A stretch of DNA of 64,000 nt from Moraxellaceae bacterium (GTDB taxonomy: Bacteria > Pseudomonadota > Gammaproteobacteria > Pseudomonadales > Moraxellaceae): assembly GCA_029237815.1 (NCBI GenBank), contig JAQZBP010000008.1, forward strand, positions 78,957 to 142,956, read 5' to 3'. Made by a program: the position numbers and the translations under genes. The notes beneath the pieces are model-generated. The model was not told the origin of the DNA, did no database searches, and saw only the letters and a program-made list of their open reading frames with translations. Below are positions 18,933 to 27,701 of this stretch, one piece after another; the stretch's first letter is position 1, and each line of letters begins with the position of its first letter.

Positions 18933-20054
18933 ATGAGTGACAAAAGCCCCCGCATCGTCCATGAGTCGGAAGCCCATCGGCAGCACGTGCGCATCCGCCT
19001 GCCCGGCACGGTCATCGTGCGCGACAGCCGCGACGACAAGGTCGCCGAATTCGAGTTGCTCGACATTTCCGTCGGCGGCTTCTCGCTCAAGCCCTGCGGC
19101 ACGGACCTCGCGCCCGGCGAGCTGCTGCACGGCGACCTCGTGCTGAAATACGAGTCCTTCACCTACAGCATCGGCATCCACTTCCAGGCCAAGGTCGCCA
19201 ACGAGGAGCGCATCGGCTGCATGTTCCAGGACGTGGGGCCCACCGAGGGCGACGCGCTGCGAGCCATCATCGGCTCCTTCCTCGCCGGCGACGTGGTGCA
19301 GCTCAACGACATGCTGCAGATCATGCGCCGCGACAATTCCGCCAACGCGCGCAAGGCCGGCAGCACGGCCAACCCGCCCGTGGTGAAGGGCGTGGCCATC
19401 GCCGGCACGATCATGGTGCTGACGCTGGGTTTCCTTGCCTTTGCCTATGTGTTCTCGCAGGTCTACGGCGTGCTCTTCGTCAACAGCGCCGAGTCCGCCG
19501 TGGTCACCACCAATGTGCATTACGTGCGCATGCCGGTGGACGGCACTTTCCAGAGCCTGCTCCGGCCCGGCGAGCGCAAGGTGCGCAAGGGCCAGCCGCT
19601 CGGCACCTATTCCGAGATCCTGCCGCCCATGCCGGTGCGCGGGCAGGACTCTTCCGCGCCGCGCCAGATGACCTTCATGAGCCCCTGCGACTGCGAGGTG
19701 CTCGGCCTGCCGCTCGGCGAGAGCGGCGTACTGCGCAAGGGCGACCCGGTCTTCCAGATGCGCGCTCCCGATTCGCACCGCTGGGTGTCGGCGCTCTACA
19801 CGCCGAAGCAGGCGCTCGAGCTGCTCGAAGGCGACGATTTGCGCGTGGTGCTGCCAGTGCAGGGCCTGCGCTATGCCGGGCGGGTCAGCGTGATAGACGC
19901 CAGCCGTATCGAGAACTCGCAGGTGGCCGATAATTTCGTGCGCGTCGACATCGAAGTCGAGGGCGAGCTGCCGGTCTCGGCGCTCGGGCATCCGGCAGAG
20001 GTCGTGCGCCATCCCTGGCTCGTGATGAAGCTGCTGCGGCTGCTGGGAGCCTGA
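18933..20054 (+). CDS. alg44: c-di-GMP-binding polymerisation co-factor Alg44
   Basis: A 373-residue protein: cytoplasmic PilZ domain about 14-115, one transmembrane helix about 155-185, then a periplasmic membrane-fusion-protein-like domain. The PilZ c-di-GMP contacts are present: R16 and R20 (RQHVR) and D44/S46 (DISVGG). In Pseudomonas Alg44 the equivalents are R17/R21 and D44/S46. It therefore probably needs c-di-GMP to switch on polymerisation by Alg8. No diguanylate cyclase lies in the window. Confidence 0.94.
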   Translation: MSDKSPRIVHESEAHRQHVRIRLPGTVIVRDSRDDKVAEFELLDISVGGFSLKPCGTDLAPGELLHGDLVLKYESFTYSIGIHFQAKVANEERIGCMFQDVGPTEGDALRAIIGSFLAGDVVQLNDMLQIMRRDNSANARKAGSTANPPVVKGVAIAGTIMVLTLGFLAFAYVFSQVYGVLFVNSAESAVVTTNVHYVRMPVDGTFQSLLRPGERKVRKGQPLGTYSEILPPMPVRGQDSSAPRQMTFMSPCDCEVLGLPLGESGVLRKGDPVFQMRAPDSHRWVSALYTPKQALELLEGDDLRVVLPVQGLRYAGRVSVIDASRIENSQVADNFVRVDIEVEGELPVSALGHPAEVVRHPWLVMKLLRLLGA

Positions 20055-20059
20055 GCATC

Positions 20060-21412
20060 GTGGCCACGCCCTTGCGCCGGTTTCATATCCTGCTGTTCGC
20101 GGCGTCCCTGCTGCTGGCGGGCTGCGCCCATCTCCCCGATACGGGGCGGGCGGCGGCCGCGCTGCAGCAGGGTGATCGCGCCGCGGCGGAGGCGCAGTAC
20201 CGTGCGCTGGCGGAATTCGGGCTGCCTGGCGCACAGCTCGCGCTCGGCGACCTGCTGGCGAACGGCCCGGCGCGTGAGCGGCAGCTGGCGGAAGCGATCA
20301 CCTGGTACGAGCGCGCGGCGCGGCGCGATGCCCGCGGGCTCGGCCGCATCAGCGGACTCTATGCCCGCGATCCGGCGCTCGACGCCAGCGCGCTCGATGC
20401 CCTGACCGAGCGTCTGCAAGCACGTCACGCGCGGGGCGAACTGCAGCTGTCGGCAGATATCGCGGACCTGCTGCTGGCGCGTGGCAATGGCCGCAATGCG
20501 CGCGAGGTCGAGCGCTGGGCGCGGCAGGCGGCCCGCATTGGCGACCCGCGCGGTGAATACCTGCTCGGCATGCTCTGCGACCAGCCCCTGCGCGAAATGC
20601 CGGACGTCCCCTGTGCGGCCCGCCATTACAGCGCCAGTGCTGCCCAGCTGCCGGAAGCGGCGGGTGCGCTGGTTGCGCTGGCGCAGCGCCACAACGGCGT
20701 CGGCCTGCCGCTGCAGCTCGCGCGTGAGGCGGCAGCCCGCCACGCGGGCGCCGCGCGCCACTCCGTGTTTCGCGTCTATCGCAAGAAGGTGGGCGGCGTG
20801 CCGCAGCTGTCGGTGGCGGAGGTGTTGCTCGGTGGCCTGTTCCGTCGTGATGCCCGCGCCGGCGTGGCCGACGCCACGCAGGCCGCGGCCATCGTCGAGC
20901 CGGAAATGGAGGCCGCCGCCGCGACCTGGGACCCGACCGATGCGGCCGTCGAACTGGCGAACGCCTATGCCGCCAACGTTGGCGAGGACGCGCGCACGCG
21001 GCTGCTGGATCTGCTTGCCTGGTTGCGCACTGTGCGTCCGCTCGAGGCGGACCTGATCGAGGCGGAGGTGTACACGGACGGCAATCTGCTGCCCTCCGAC
21101 CCATTGCGTGCGCAGGCCCTGCTACGGAAGCATGCCGACACGTCGCCGGCCGCCGCCTATGCCTATGGCGGCCTGCTGCGCAGCGGCATGCTCGACGAGC
21201 CCGACTACGCTGGTGCCGTGCAGTGGTTCGAGCGCGCGGGGGAGGGCGGCCTTGCCAAGAGCTGGTTCATCCTCACCCGGCTCTATCTGTACAGCCCGGG
21301 CTTCGCGCCGGACCGTGCGCGTGCCGAGGCGTATGCCGCGCGTGCGCGCGAGAATGGCTACGTCATGGTGGATGCGTTGCTGGATTCCGCCGCTGCGGGG
21401 GTCACGCCATGA
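20060..21412 (+). CDS. algK: Outer-membrane lipoprotein AlgK (Sel1/TPR)
   Basis: A 450-residue lipoprotein. The signal sequence ends in the lipobox LLAGC with lipidated C22, followed by Sel1/TPR-like helical repeats (for example GAQLALGDLLANG, GEYLLGMLCDQP, YGGLLRSG). AlgK is a periplasmic scaffold that helps locate AlgE and ties the secretin-like exit to the synthase complex. It uses a GTG start 5 bases after alg44. The stop overlaps the algE ATG by 4 bases. Confidence 0.92.
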   Translation: MATPLRRFHILLFAASLLLAGCAHLPDTGRAAAALQQGDRAAAEAQYRALAEFGLPGAQLALGDLLANGPARERQLAEAITWYERAARRDARGLGRISGLYARDPALDASALDALTERLQARHARGELQLSADIADLLLARGNGRNAREVERWARQAARIGDPRGEYLLGMLCDQPLREMPDVPCAARHYSASAAQLPEAAGALVALAQRHNGVGLPLQLAREAAARHAGAARHSVFRVYRKKVGGVPQLSVAEVLLGGLFRRDARAGVADATQAAAIVEPEMEAAAATWDPTDAAVELANAYAANVGEDARTRLLDLLAWLRTVRPLEADLIEAEVYTDGNLLPSDPLRAQALLRKHADTSPAAAYAYGGLLRSGMLDEPDYAGAVQWFERAGEGGLAKSWFILTRLYLYSPGFAPDRARAEAYAARARENGYVMVDALLDSAAAGVTP

Positions 21413-22992
21413 CGCCATTAAGGACATTCCTCTGGCGGCTCGTAGCGCTGATGGCCGCGGTTGCGCTCAGCCCGGTGCAGGCGGCGGCAGTGGACGTGGC
21501 TTCGCCGGCTGTGGCCTCGACAGGTGTCGAGGCCGTTTCCGGGCCGTCATCTGGTGAGGCGAGTGCGGTAGATGCGCCCGAACCGGCGGCTTCGTCGGGA
21601 TCGGCGTCAGCACCTGCTTCCGCGCCCGGGTCCGCAGTTGCGCCTGCAGTCGCATCTGCGTCCCCGGTCGTGCTCGTCGAGAAAGGCCTGCAGGCGGAAA
21701 TCAAGGCACGTCAGGTCGAGCCTGCCTTCGCCGGCGACGGCGAGGGCATCACCAATCTCGTGCTGCGGCCCTACTGGTTCCGCCAGTCCGGCGAGCACGA
21801 CATCAGTGCGGTATCCGCCAAGCTCTACGCGAGCGACGACTACGACGCCGACACCGACGTGTCCGCCACGCGCAACGCCGACCGCCAGTACGCGGAGATC
21901 ACCGAGCTCTGGCATCAGCGCTTCGATGCCGTCGACCCGCGCCGCTCGGTCCGGATCGGCATCCAGAAGATCAACGACGGCAGCAGCCGCTGGTGGGACA
22001 CGCCGCTTACGGGGGGTGCGCTGATCTACGGCAGCAGCCTCGTCAACGGCTATGTCGCCGCCGGCTCGCGCGCAAGCTTCCTGCGCACCGACTGGGACGA
22101 GACCGATCCGCGCGCGGAGCACGGCTGGGTCGTTGCCGCACAATCCACGCGGCAGTGGCGGCAGGACCAGTTCGTGAGCGTGCGCAGTCTGGCACGCCTC
22201 GACACCGACCCGGGCTACGCCATGGGCGAGACACTTTCGCGCGCCCGGTTCGAACGCGAGCCGACGCGCGCGATCTGGCTCGCCGGCGATCTGCAGGGCG
22301 AGCGGCGGCGCGAGGAGTCACCCGACTACTACCGCTACCTGCTGGAGCTCGGCATGGCGGCCGGCGAAGCGACGCGCTATCGCAGCGCCGGCGTCGCGGA
22401 CCCGGATGCACTGTCGATCGTCGCTGACGAGCAGCGCGACATCGCCGGCCTGCTGCTGCGCGTCGAAGGCCAGCGCGTGTGGGAGCGCGACTGGCAGTGG
22501 CGCCTCGGCGGCAGCGCCAGTGTCGCCACTGGCGGCGATGGCGCTGGCGATGCCGGCTACGTCGGCACCGGCCTCACTAGCTACCGCAACGAGCTCTTTG
22601 GCACACAGGCGCGCGGGCACCTCAACGGTGAAGCGATGCGCCTCGAGCCCGGCAATGCCAGCGTGGCCGGCCTGCATGCGGCGGTGAGCCCGCGCCGCGG
22701 TCACGAGCTGCTGCTGGCGCTGCGCTCGGCCTGGCGCACCGACGCGGCCGGCGACGTCATCCTCGGCGGCAGCGTGCTGCCGGGTGGACAGGACCGGGCC
22801 ATCGGCGATTGCGTCGATGTCGTCTACAGCTGGCGCCAGCGTCCGTTCTTCCGCGAGCGCACGGTGCGCGCCGGCGGCTTCGAGGGCCGCCACCTGCTGC
22901 TGACCTATTCGCACTTCGCGCCGGCTTTCGCCGACCCGGGCAATCGCGTGTCGGGCGATGTCCTCAGTCTTGAATATTTCCACTCCTTCTGA
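21409..22992 (+). CDS. algE: Alginate outer-membrane porin AlgE
   Basis: A 527-residue outer-membrane beta-barrel. After the signal peptide (cleavage near AQAAA, about 25) there is an Ala/Ser/Pro/Val-rich, low-complexity segment to about residue 85 that is not typical of Pseudomonas AlgE (about 490 residues). The barrel begins near QAEIKARQVEPAF and ends in a terminal aromatic residue (EYFHSF), as expected for BAM recognition. It is the exit pore for the polymer. The start was set at 21409 because it overlaps the algK stop and yields a signal peptide. Confidence 0.9.
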   Translation: MTPLRTFLWRLVALMAAVALSPVQAAAVDVASPAVASTGVEAVSGPSSGEASAVDAPEPAASSGSASAPASAPGSAVAPAVASASPVVLVEKGLQAEIKARQVEPAFAGDGEGITNLVLRPYWFRQSGEHDISAVSAKLYASDDYDADTDVSATRNADRQYAEITELWHQRFDAVDPRRSVRIGIQKINDGSSRWWDTPLTGGALIYGSSLVNGYVAAGSRASFLRTDWDETDPRAEHGWVVAAQSTRQWRQDQFVSVRSLARLDTDPGYAMGETLSRARFEREPTRAIWLAGDLQGERRREESPDYYRYLLELGMAAGEATRYRSAGVADPDALSIVADEQRDIAGLLLRVEGQRVWERDWQWRLGGSASVATGGDGAGDAGYVGTGLTSYRNELFGTQARGHLNGEAMRLEPGNASVAGLHAAVSPRRGHELLLALRSAWRTDAAGDVILGGSVLPGGQDRAIGDCVDVVYSWRQRPFFRERTVRAGGFEGRHLLLTYSHFAPAFADPGNRVSGDVLSLEYFHSF

Positions 22993-23005
22993 GGGCGCCC
23001 GCGTG

Positions 23006-24439
23006 ATGCGACTCCGCTACCCCGTTGCTCTCCTGCTGGCGCTCGCGGCCACGATCGCCGGCGCCGCCGACGCGCCCTACCGGGTGAGCGTCGCGACGGC
23101 GCCTGCCCGCGTCGACTGGCAGGCGCGCGTGCCGGCGGGCCTGGCGGACTGTGGCACGCGCCCGCCTGCCGCACCGGCGAGCCGCAGTGGCGGGGTGCGT
23201 GTGATCAACATCGTCAAGGACCGCTATTTCGTTAAATTCTTCAACGACGGGCGGCTGCCGCGCATGATCACGCAGCAGCAGGACGTGCCGCGCGCGCTGG
23301 TCGTGGACAGCGGCGTGTGGCGCTTGCCGGAACTCGTGCGTGCTGTGAACGACGCGAAGGTGCTCTCTACCGACCACGTGCTCGGCCTGCCGCTCCTGAT
23401 CCGGCCGGGCGCGGTGGTGGTGGTGGAGACCGGCGACTGGCTCAAGCTCGATCGCGCGCGCGGTGCCTTCATCCTCAATCTCGGCGAGTTGCATCTGCGC
23501 GACGCACGCGTCTCCGGCTGGGACGTCGGCGCAGGCCGTGCCGCGCCGCTGCGCCATGCTGCCGAATTCCGGCCTTACCTGCTCGGTTGGGGCGGCTCCC
23601 GCACGGTCATCCATCATTCGCTGCTCGAGTCGCTCGGATTCTCCGAACACCTCTCGAACGGCATCGGCTTTGCCCGCGGTCCCTTCGGGCTGAAGGACAT
23701 CGATGGCGGTCGCCCGCCGGAGGCCTGGGTGACGCGCAACCGCATCACGAATGCCTATAGCGCTGTGCGCATCAGCGGCGGCGCGACGCGCGTCTGCGGC
23801 AATGTCATCGACGGCGCACAGGTGCACGGCGTTCAGGTCGAGGAGAGTAGGGGCACGGTCATCGTGGCCGGCAACCGCGTCAGCGGTGTGCGTGCCGGCA
23901 CGGCCATCAGTATCGGCAGCACCGGCGGTGCCTGGATCGGTCGCAACCTCGTCGAGGCCAACGGCCAGAGCGGCATCGTGCTGACGGGCTCGCAGGCCGC
24001 GTGGCTGGTCGGCAATACGGTGCGTCGCAACCAGTCGGATGGCATCCGCATCACGGGCAGCGGCGCGACCGTGGTCGACAACGTGTCGTCCGATAATGGC
24101 GACCATGGCGTCCAGGTGCGCAATGGCAGCAGCGTGCGTATCCAGGGCCTGGCGGCGAGCGGCAACGGCGGCGTCGGCATCGAGGCGACGCGGCAGCCCG
24201 AGCTGAAGCTGGCGGCGGGAACGCGCTGGCAACTCATGCTTGCGGATGTGCGTCTTTCGGAGAATCGCGGCGGCGCGATCGGCATGGACCGTCCCTACGA
24301 GATGCTGGTCGGTGACGTAGCGATCACCGATAGCTTCTCGGCGCGTCGCGCATTGCTGCGCTCGGCCCTGAATGGCGTCGAGGGACCACTGCTGAAGCAG
24401 GTACTGGTGGAGAAGCGATTCGTCAGGGTGGCGCCGTAG
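23006..24439 (+). CDS. algG: AlgG-like mannuronan C5-epimerase homologue
   Basis: A 477-residue periplasmic right-handed beta-helix protein (repeats such as NTVRRNQSDGIRITGSGATVVDN) with a signal peptide ending near AGAADA. The N-terminal RPYLLGWGGSRT block aligns with Pseudomonas AlgG (RPFLRSWGGSHT), so it is a true homologue. The catalytic DPHD segment of AlgG is absent: the matching stretch reads QVEESR at 277-282. It may not epimerise mannuronate to guluronate. ATG 23006 (or GTG 23003) follows algE by 13 bases; the frame also extends back over the algE end. Family call firm, enzymatic function doubtful. Confidence 0.82.
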   Translation: MRLRYPVALLLALAATIAGAADAPYRVSVATAPARVDWQARVPAGLADCGTRPPAAPASRSGGVRVINIVKDRYFVKFFNDGRLPRMITQQQDVPRALVVDSGVWRLPELVRAVNDAKVLSTDHVLGLPLLIRPGAVVVVETGDWLKLDRARGAFILNLGELHLRDARVSGWDVGAGRAAPLRHAAEFRPYLLGWGGSRTVIHHSLLESLGFSEHLSNGIGFARGPFGLKDIDGGRPPEAWVTRNRITNAYSAVRISGGATRVCGNVIDGAQVHGVQVEESRGTVIVAGNRVSGVRAGTAISIGSTGGAWIGRNLVEANGQSGIVLTGSQAAWLVGNTVRRNQSDGIRITGSGATVVDNVSSDNGDHGVQVRNGSSVRIQGLAASGNGGVGIEATRQPELKLAAGTRWQLMLADVRLSENRGGAIGMDRPYEMLVGDVAITDSFSARRALLRSALNGVEGPLLKQVLVEKRFVRVAP

Positions 24440-24596
24440 GGCGTTGGTGTCTCCACCCGACTCGTGCAAGGGCAGCCCGGGGCACAGGATGCTGCCCCCT
24501 CCCGACAGTCTGTGGGGTTGAGCGGAGTGAGGTCGGGGAAGCGTGCCGGCCCGACGGCCGCACGATCCGGCTCCGGAGGAGCCGGCAAGGGAGGAA

Positions 24597-24679
<83 letters not shown>

Positions 24680-24756
24680 ACGGGGTGGCGACTATCGGGC
24701 GTCGGTCTTCCGGAAATCCTGAGAGCTCGCGCTGCCTGCAGCACAGGCGAATCCCT

Positions 24757-25248
24757 TCAGGGCTCGTTGCGGCTCGCCTGTATCCCGGCCGCCGCCGCAT
24801 TGCGCTCGGCGCGCAGGAAATCCTTTTCATAATAGGCCGCGGCCAGTGCACGCATGTCGCCGTTCAGGCGTTCGCGCAGGTCGGCGAGGCGCAACTCGCT
24901 ACGATCCAGCCGCGTCACGCCGAATTCGGCAAGATCGGGTTCCTGCTTCGCCGCCGAGCGCAGCAGGGCGTGCAGCCAGGCCCAGGGGCTGGCGTCACCG
25001 CGGAAGGGGATGCGGTAGGTGTCCAGCTTCTCGCGCAGCAGGTCGCTGTCATCGATGCGGAAGGCGGTGCGGAGCACCTGCTCCTGCACGGCGTCCAGGC
25101 GCTGCCAGATGAGACGCTTTTGCGCGTCCGAGTAGCGGTTCCAGTCGATGACCTCGTGCAGGTAGCGGCGGCAGCCGCGGCAGACCACGTCACCGTAGGT
25201 GGTGGAGCAGATACCGACACAAGGAGTGGGGACTTTATTGAACAACAT
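24757..25248 (-). CDS. DUF1289 family Fe-S-type protein
   Basis: A 163-residue protein. The N-terminal PCVGICSTTYGDVVCRGCRR contains the four-cysteine pattern of the DUF1289 family, probably a metal or iron-sulfur site, followed by WNRYSDAQKRLIWQRLD. The C-terminal helical half extends beyond the short family members. Function is not known. It is divergent to the SirB2 gene, with a 116-base gap that probably holds both promoters. Confidence 0.85.
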   Translation of the reverse strand: MLFNKVPTPCVGICSTTYGDVVCRGCRRYLHEVIDWNRYSDAQKRLIWQRLDAVQEQVLRTAFRIDDSDLLREKLDTYRIPFRGDASPWAWLHALLRSAAKQEPDLAEFGVTRLDRSELRLADLRERLNGDMRALAAAYYEKDFLRAERNAAAAGIQASRNEP

Positions 25249-25364
25249 CGCAGACCCGGGGGAGGAATGCGCCTACCTTAGCAGATGACGTTACTCATTC
25301 CAGCGTTTGACCCGGGCCTGCGATTCTGCGAAAAAGGCGCGGCTTTTCCCTGCCGGACATCCCC

Positions 25365-25754
25365 ATGCAAGACTTCTATCCCCTTATCAAGCACATCCAC
25401 ATGGGCGCCGTGCTGGCCAGTGGCGGTTTCTTCCTCCTGCGCGGCCTCTGGATGATGCAGGAGTCCAGCCTGCTCAACAGCAAGTTCGCCCGGGTCGTGC
25501 CGCACGTCATCGATACCGTGCTGCTGCTGGCGGCCATTGCGCTGGTGGTCTACCTCGGCGCCCTGCCGGTCTGGGTGCAGGTGAAGATCGTGGCGCTGTT
25601 CGTGTACATCTTCCTTGGCGTGCTGGCGTTCCGGCTGGCCAAGGGCTATGGCGCCAAGGTGCTGTCGTTCTTCCTGGCACTTCTGGTATTCGCCTTCATC
25701 ATGAGCGTGGCCATCACCAAGCACCCCCAGGGCTTCCTCAGTGGAATCCTGTGA
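25365..25754 (+). CDS. SirB2 family integral membrane protein
   Basis: A 129-residue protein with four predicted membrane helices and the SirB2 pattern: KHIHMGAVLASGGFFLLRG near the start, DTVLLLAAIAL, and a C-terminal MSVAITKHPQG. SirB2 proteins are widespread in proteobacteria but have no established biochemical role. The histidines in the first helices are conserved in the family. It is a single gene preceding an OmpA-type lipoprotein. Confidence 0.85.
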   Translation: MQDFYPLIKHIHMGAVLASGGFFLLRGLWMMQESSLLNSKFARVVPHVIDTVLLLAAIALVVYLGALPVWVQVKIVALFVYIFLGVLAFRLAKGYGAKVLSFFLALLVFAFIMSVAITKHPQGFLSGIL

Positions 25755-25935
25755 ACCCCGTCAACCATATTCCGGGGCGGGACGTTAATTTTGTAGCGGA
25801 GTCGTAAGGGGGCGCTTCCCGCCTCCGTGCCGCTTTGTTACAAATCGCGCACCAGGGCCAGACGCCCTGTTTAAATACGGCCAGCTGCACATGTCCGTGT
25901 CAGCCGGCCACTTTTGTCAGATCAGGAGATTCACC

Positions 25936-26604
25936 ATGCGTAGCTTGATTATTCCGGCCCTGGCCGGTGCCGTGGCCCTGGCGGGTTGCACCACCAACCC
26001 CTACACGGGCGAGCGTCAGGTCAGCAAGGCCGCCATCGGCGCTGGTATCGGCGCCGCGGCCGGTGCCGCCATCGGCTACTCGACCGGGGACAACAAGAAG
26101 GAGCGCCGCGAGTCTGCCTGGAAGGGCGCTGCCATCGGCGGCGTGACCGGCGGCGGTGTCGGCGCCTACATGGACTACCAGGAGAAGAAGCTGCGCGACC
26201 GCCTCGCCGGTGTCGGCGTGGGCGTGCAGAAGGACAAGGAAACCGGTGCCATCACCCTGATCATGCCGGGCAACATCACCTTCCCGACCAACCAGAGCAG
26301 CATCCGCTCCGATTTCTATCCGGTGCTGGACGCCGTGGCCGATGTGCTGAAGGAGTACAACAAGACCTCCATCTCCATCTCCGGCCACACCGACAATGTC
26401 GGTCGTGACGACTACAACATGCAGCTGTCCCAGTCCCGTGCCAATTCCGTGGCGCAGTACCTGATCAGCCGCGGCGTTGCCGGTGCCCGTATCGGCGCCA
26501 CCGGCTATGGCAAGTCCATGCCCGTCTCCGACAACTCCACGGAAGACGGCCGTTCGTCGAACCGTCGCGTGGAAATCCGTATCAACCCGCCTGCATCCGT
26601 CTGA
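25936..26604 (+). CDS. OmpA-family lipoprotein with glycine zipper
   Basis: A 222-residue lipoprotein. The lipobox ALAGC puts the lipidated cysteine at C18. A glycine-zipper region follows (AAIGAGIGAAAGAAIG), and a C-terminal OmpA-like peptidoglycan-binding domain contains ISGHTDNVG and NRRVEI. It is of the YiaD/Pal-like type that links the outer membrane to peptidoglycan. ATG 25936 has CAGGAG eight bases upstream; the earlier in-frame start was rejected because it would bury the signal peptide. A clear terminator follows. Confidence 0.9.
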   Translation: MRSLIIPALAGAVALAGCTTNPYTGERQVSKAAIGAGIGAAAGAAIGYSTGDNKKERRESAWKGAAIGGVTGGGVGAYMDYQEKKLRDRLAGVGVGVQKDKETGAITLIMPGNITFPTNQSSIRSDFYPVLDAVADVLKEYNKTSISISGHTDNVGRDDYNMQLSQSRANSVAQYLISRGVAGARIGATGYGKSMPVSDNSTEDGRSSNRRVEIRINPPASV

Positions 26605-26623
26605 TAGCGGACTGCGGCATGAG

Positions 26624-26649
26624 AAAGCGGACCTCGGTCCGCTTTTTTT
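26624..26649 (+). terminator. Intrinsic terminator after OmpA-type lipoprotein
   Basis: The arms AAAGCGGACC and GGTCCGCTTT enclose a two-base centre and are followed by a run of seven T residues. This is a classical rho-independent terminator at the end of the lipoprotein gene. The upstream A run makes it usable for the convergent arginase-family gene as well. Confidence 0.88.
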
Positions 26650-26688
26650 ATTGCCGGCACCGGCAGTGTTGCCCTGCCGCGGTGGCTG

Positions 26689-27588
26689 TCAGCGCCGCAT
26701 GAGCAGGGAAGTCATCAACTGGGGAAGCAGTCGCAGGGTCTTGCCCTGCGGATCGCGCTGCGGATTCAGCTCGACGAGTTCCAGCCCGCGCAGGCGGTGC
26801 TTGAGTGGCTGCATCGACAGGATGCGGGCCAGCTTGTCGGGATGCAGGCCGCCGCGCTCCGGGACGCTGACGCCGGGCGCCAGCATGGGATCCAGCACAT
26901 CGAGGTCGAGGCTGACCCCGAAGCCGCCGGGCGCGGCCGCGACCTGCCGCCAGGCTTCGCCAAGCACGGCCGGCAATCCGCGGCGGTCGATCTCCTCGCG
27001 CGTGTAGAAGCGCACACCCAGCCGGGCGAGGCGCAGGGGCTCTTCATCTTCATAGCTGCGCACCCCGATGACCGCGCAGTAGCGCGGGTCGATGACGGGC
27101 GTCAGCTTGCCCATCCCGGTCAGCTCCGCGTTGCCCTCGCCGAGCAGCACGGCCAGCGGCATGCCGTGCAGGCGCTGGCTGGCGGAGCTGTCCGGTGTGT
27201 GGGCATCCAGATGGGCATCGATCCAGAGCAGGCCGAGCGGTTGACGGTGGGCCATGGCGATGCCGGTCCAGGTGCCGATGGCGCAGGAGTGGTCGCCACC
27301 GATGACCACGGGCAGCATGCCGCCGCGGCGCAGGCGCGCCGTGCTGCGCATGAGGCGCCGGTTGTTGCGGGTCAGCGCCGCCAGGGCCTGCGGGAAGCGC
27401 ATGGGCAGGGCCTGTGCGGTCTCCTGACGCACGATGCCGGCCCAGAACACGGCCAGCGTCAGCTGCTGCCGGGCCAGTCGGCGCCGCCAGGGGCGGAACT
27501 CGCGTTCGCGAAACACTTCGGGGGCATGGCGACAGCCGGGATGGGCGCCGCCGGCCGAGAATGCCGCGCCCAGCAATGCGATGCGCAT
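26689..27588 (-). CDS. Arginase/agmatinase (ureohydrolase) family protein
   Basis: A 299-residue ureohydrolase. The Mn-binding motifs are GGDHS, DAHLDAH and SLDLDVLDP, and the substrate-loop residues ELVELNP lie near the end. The enzyme would hydrolyse a guanidino compound (arginine or similar) to urea. Which substrate is used cannot be read from the motifs; arginase is slightly favoured. A start at 27606 is possible, but AGGAGG lies within that extension, eight bases before the ATG at 27588, which decides for the shorter form. It stands alone beside the beta carbonic anhydrase gene. Confidence 0.85.
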   Translation of the reverse strand: MRIALLGAAFSAGGAHPGCRHAPEVFREREFRPWRRRLARQQLTLAVFWAGIVRQETAQALPMRFPQALAALTRNNRRLMRSTARLRRGGMLPVVIGGDHSCAIGTWTGIAMAHRQPLGLLWIDAHLDAHTPDSSASQRLHGMPLAVLLGEGNAELTGMGKLTPVIDPRYCAVIGVRSYEDEEPLRLARLGVRFYTREEIDRRGLPAVLGEAWRQVAAAPGGFGVSLDLDVLDPMLAPGVSVPERGGLHPDKLARILSMQPLKHRLRGLELVELNPQRDPQGKTLRLLPQLMTSLLMRR

Positions 27589-27701
27589 GGCAGATCCTCC
27601 TGCCATGAGCCTAGTCCATCGTACCGGCCGTGCCGTGGCGGGGGGTCGAGCCGGTGAGCCCGTAACGGGGCCTGGCGCCCACAGCAGGGCAGGGGGCGGC
27701 G

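Noticed and set aside
25891..25935. Upstream in-frame start for the OmpA-type lipoprotein
   Set aside because: It would place 15 residues before a lipoprotein signal peptide; the ATG at 25936 has a good ribosome site.
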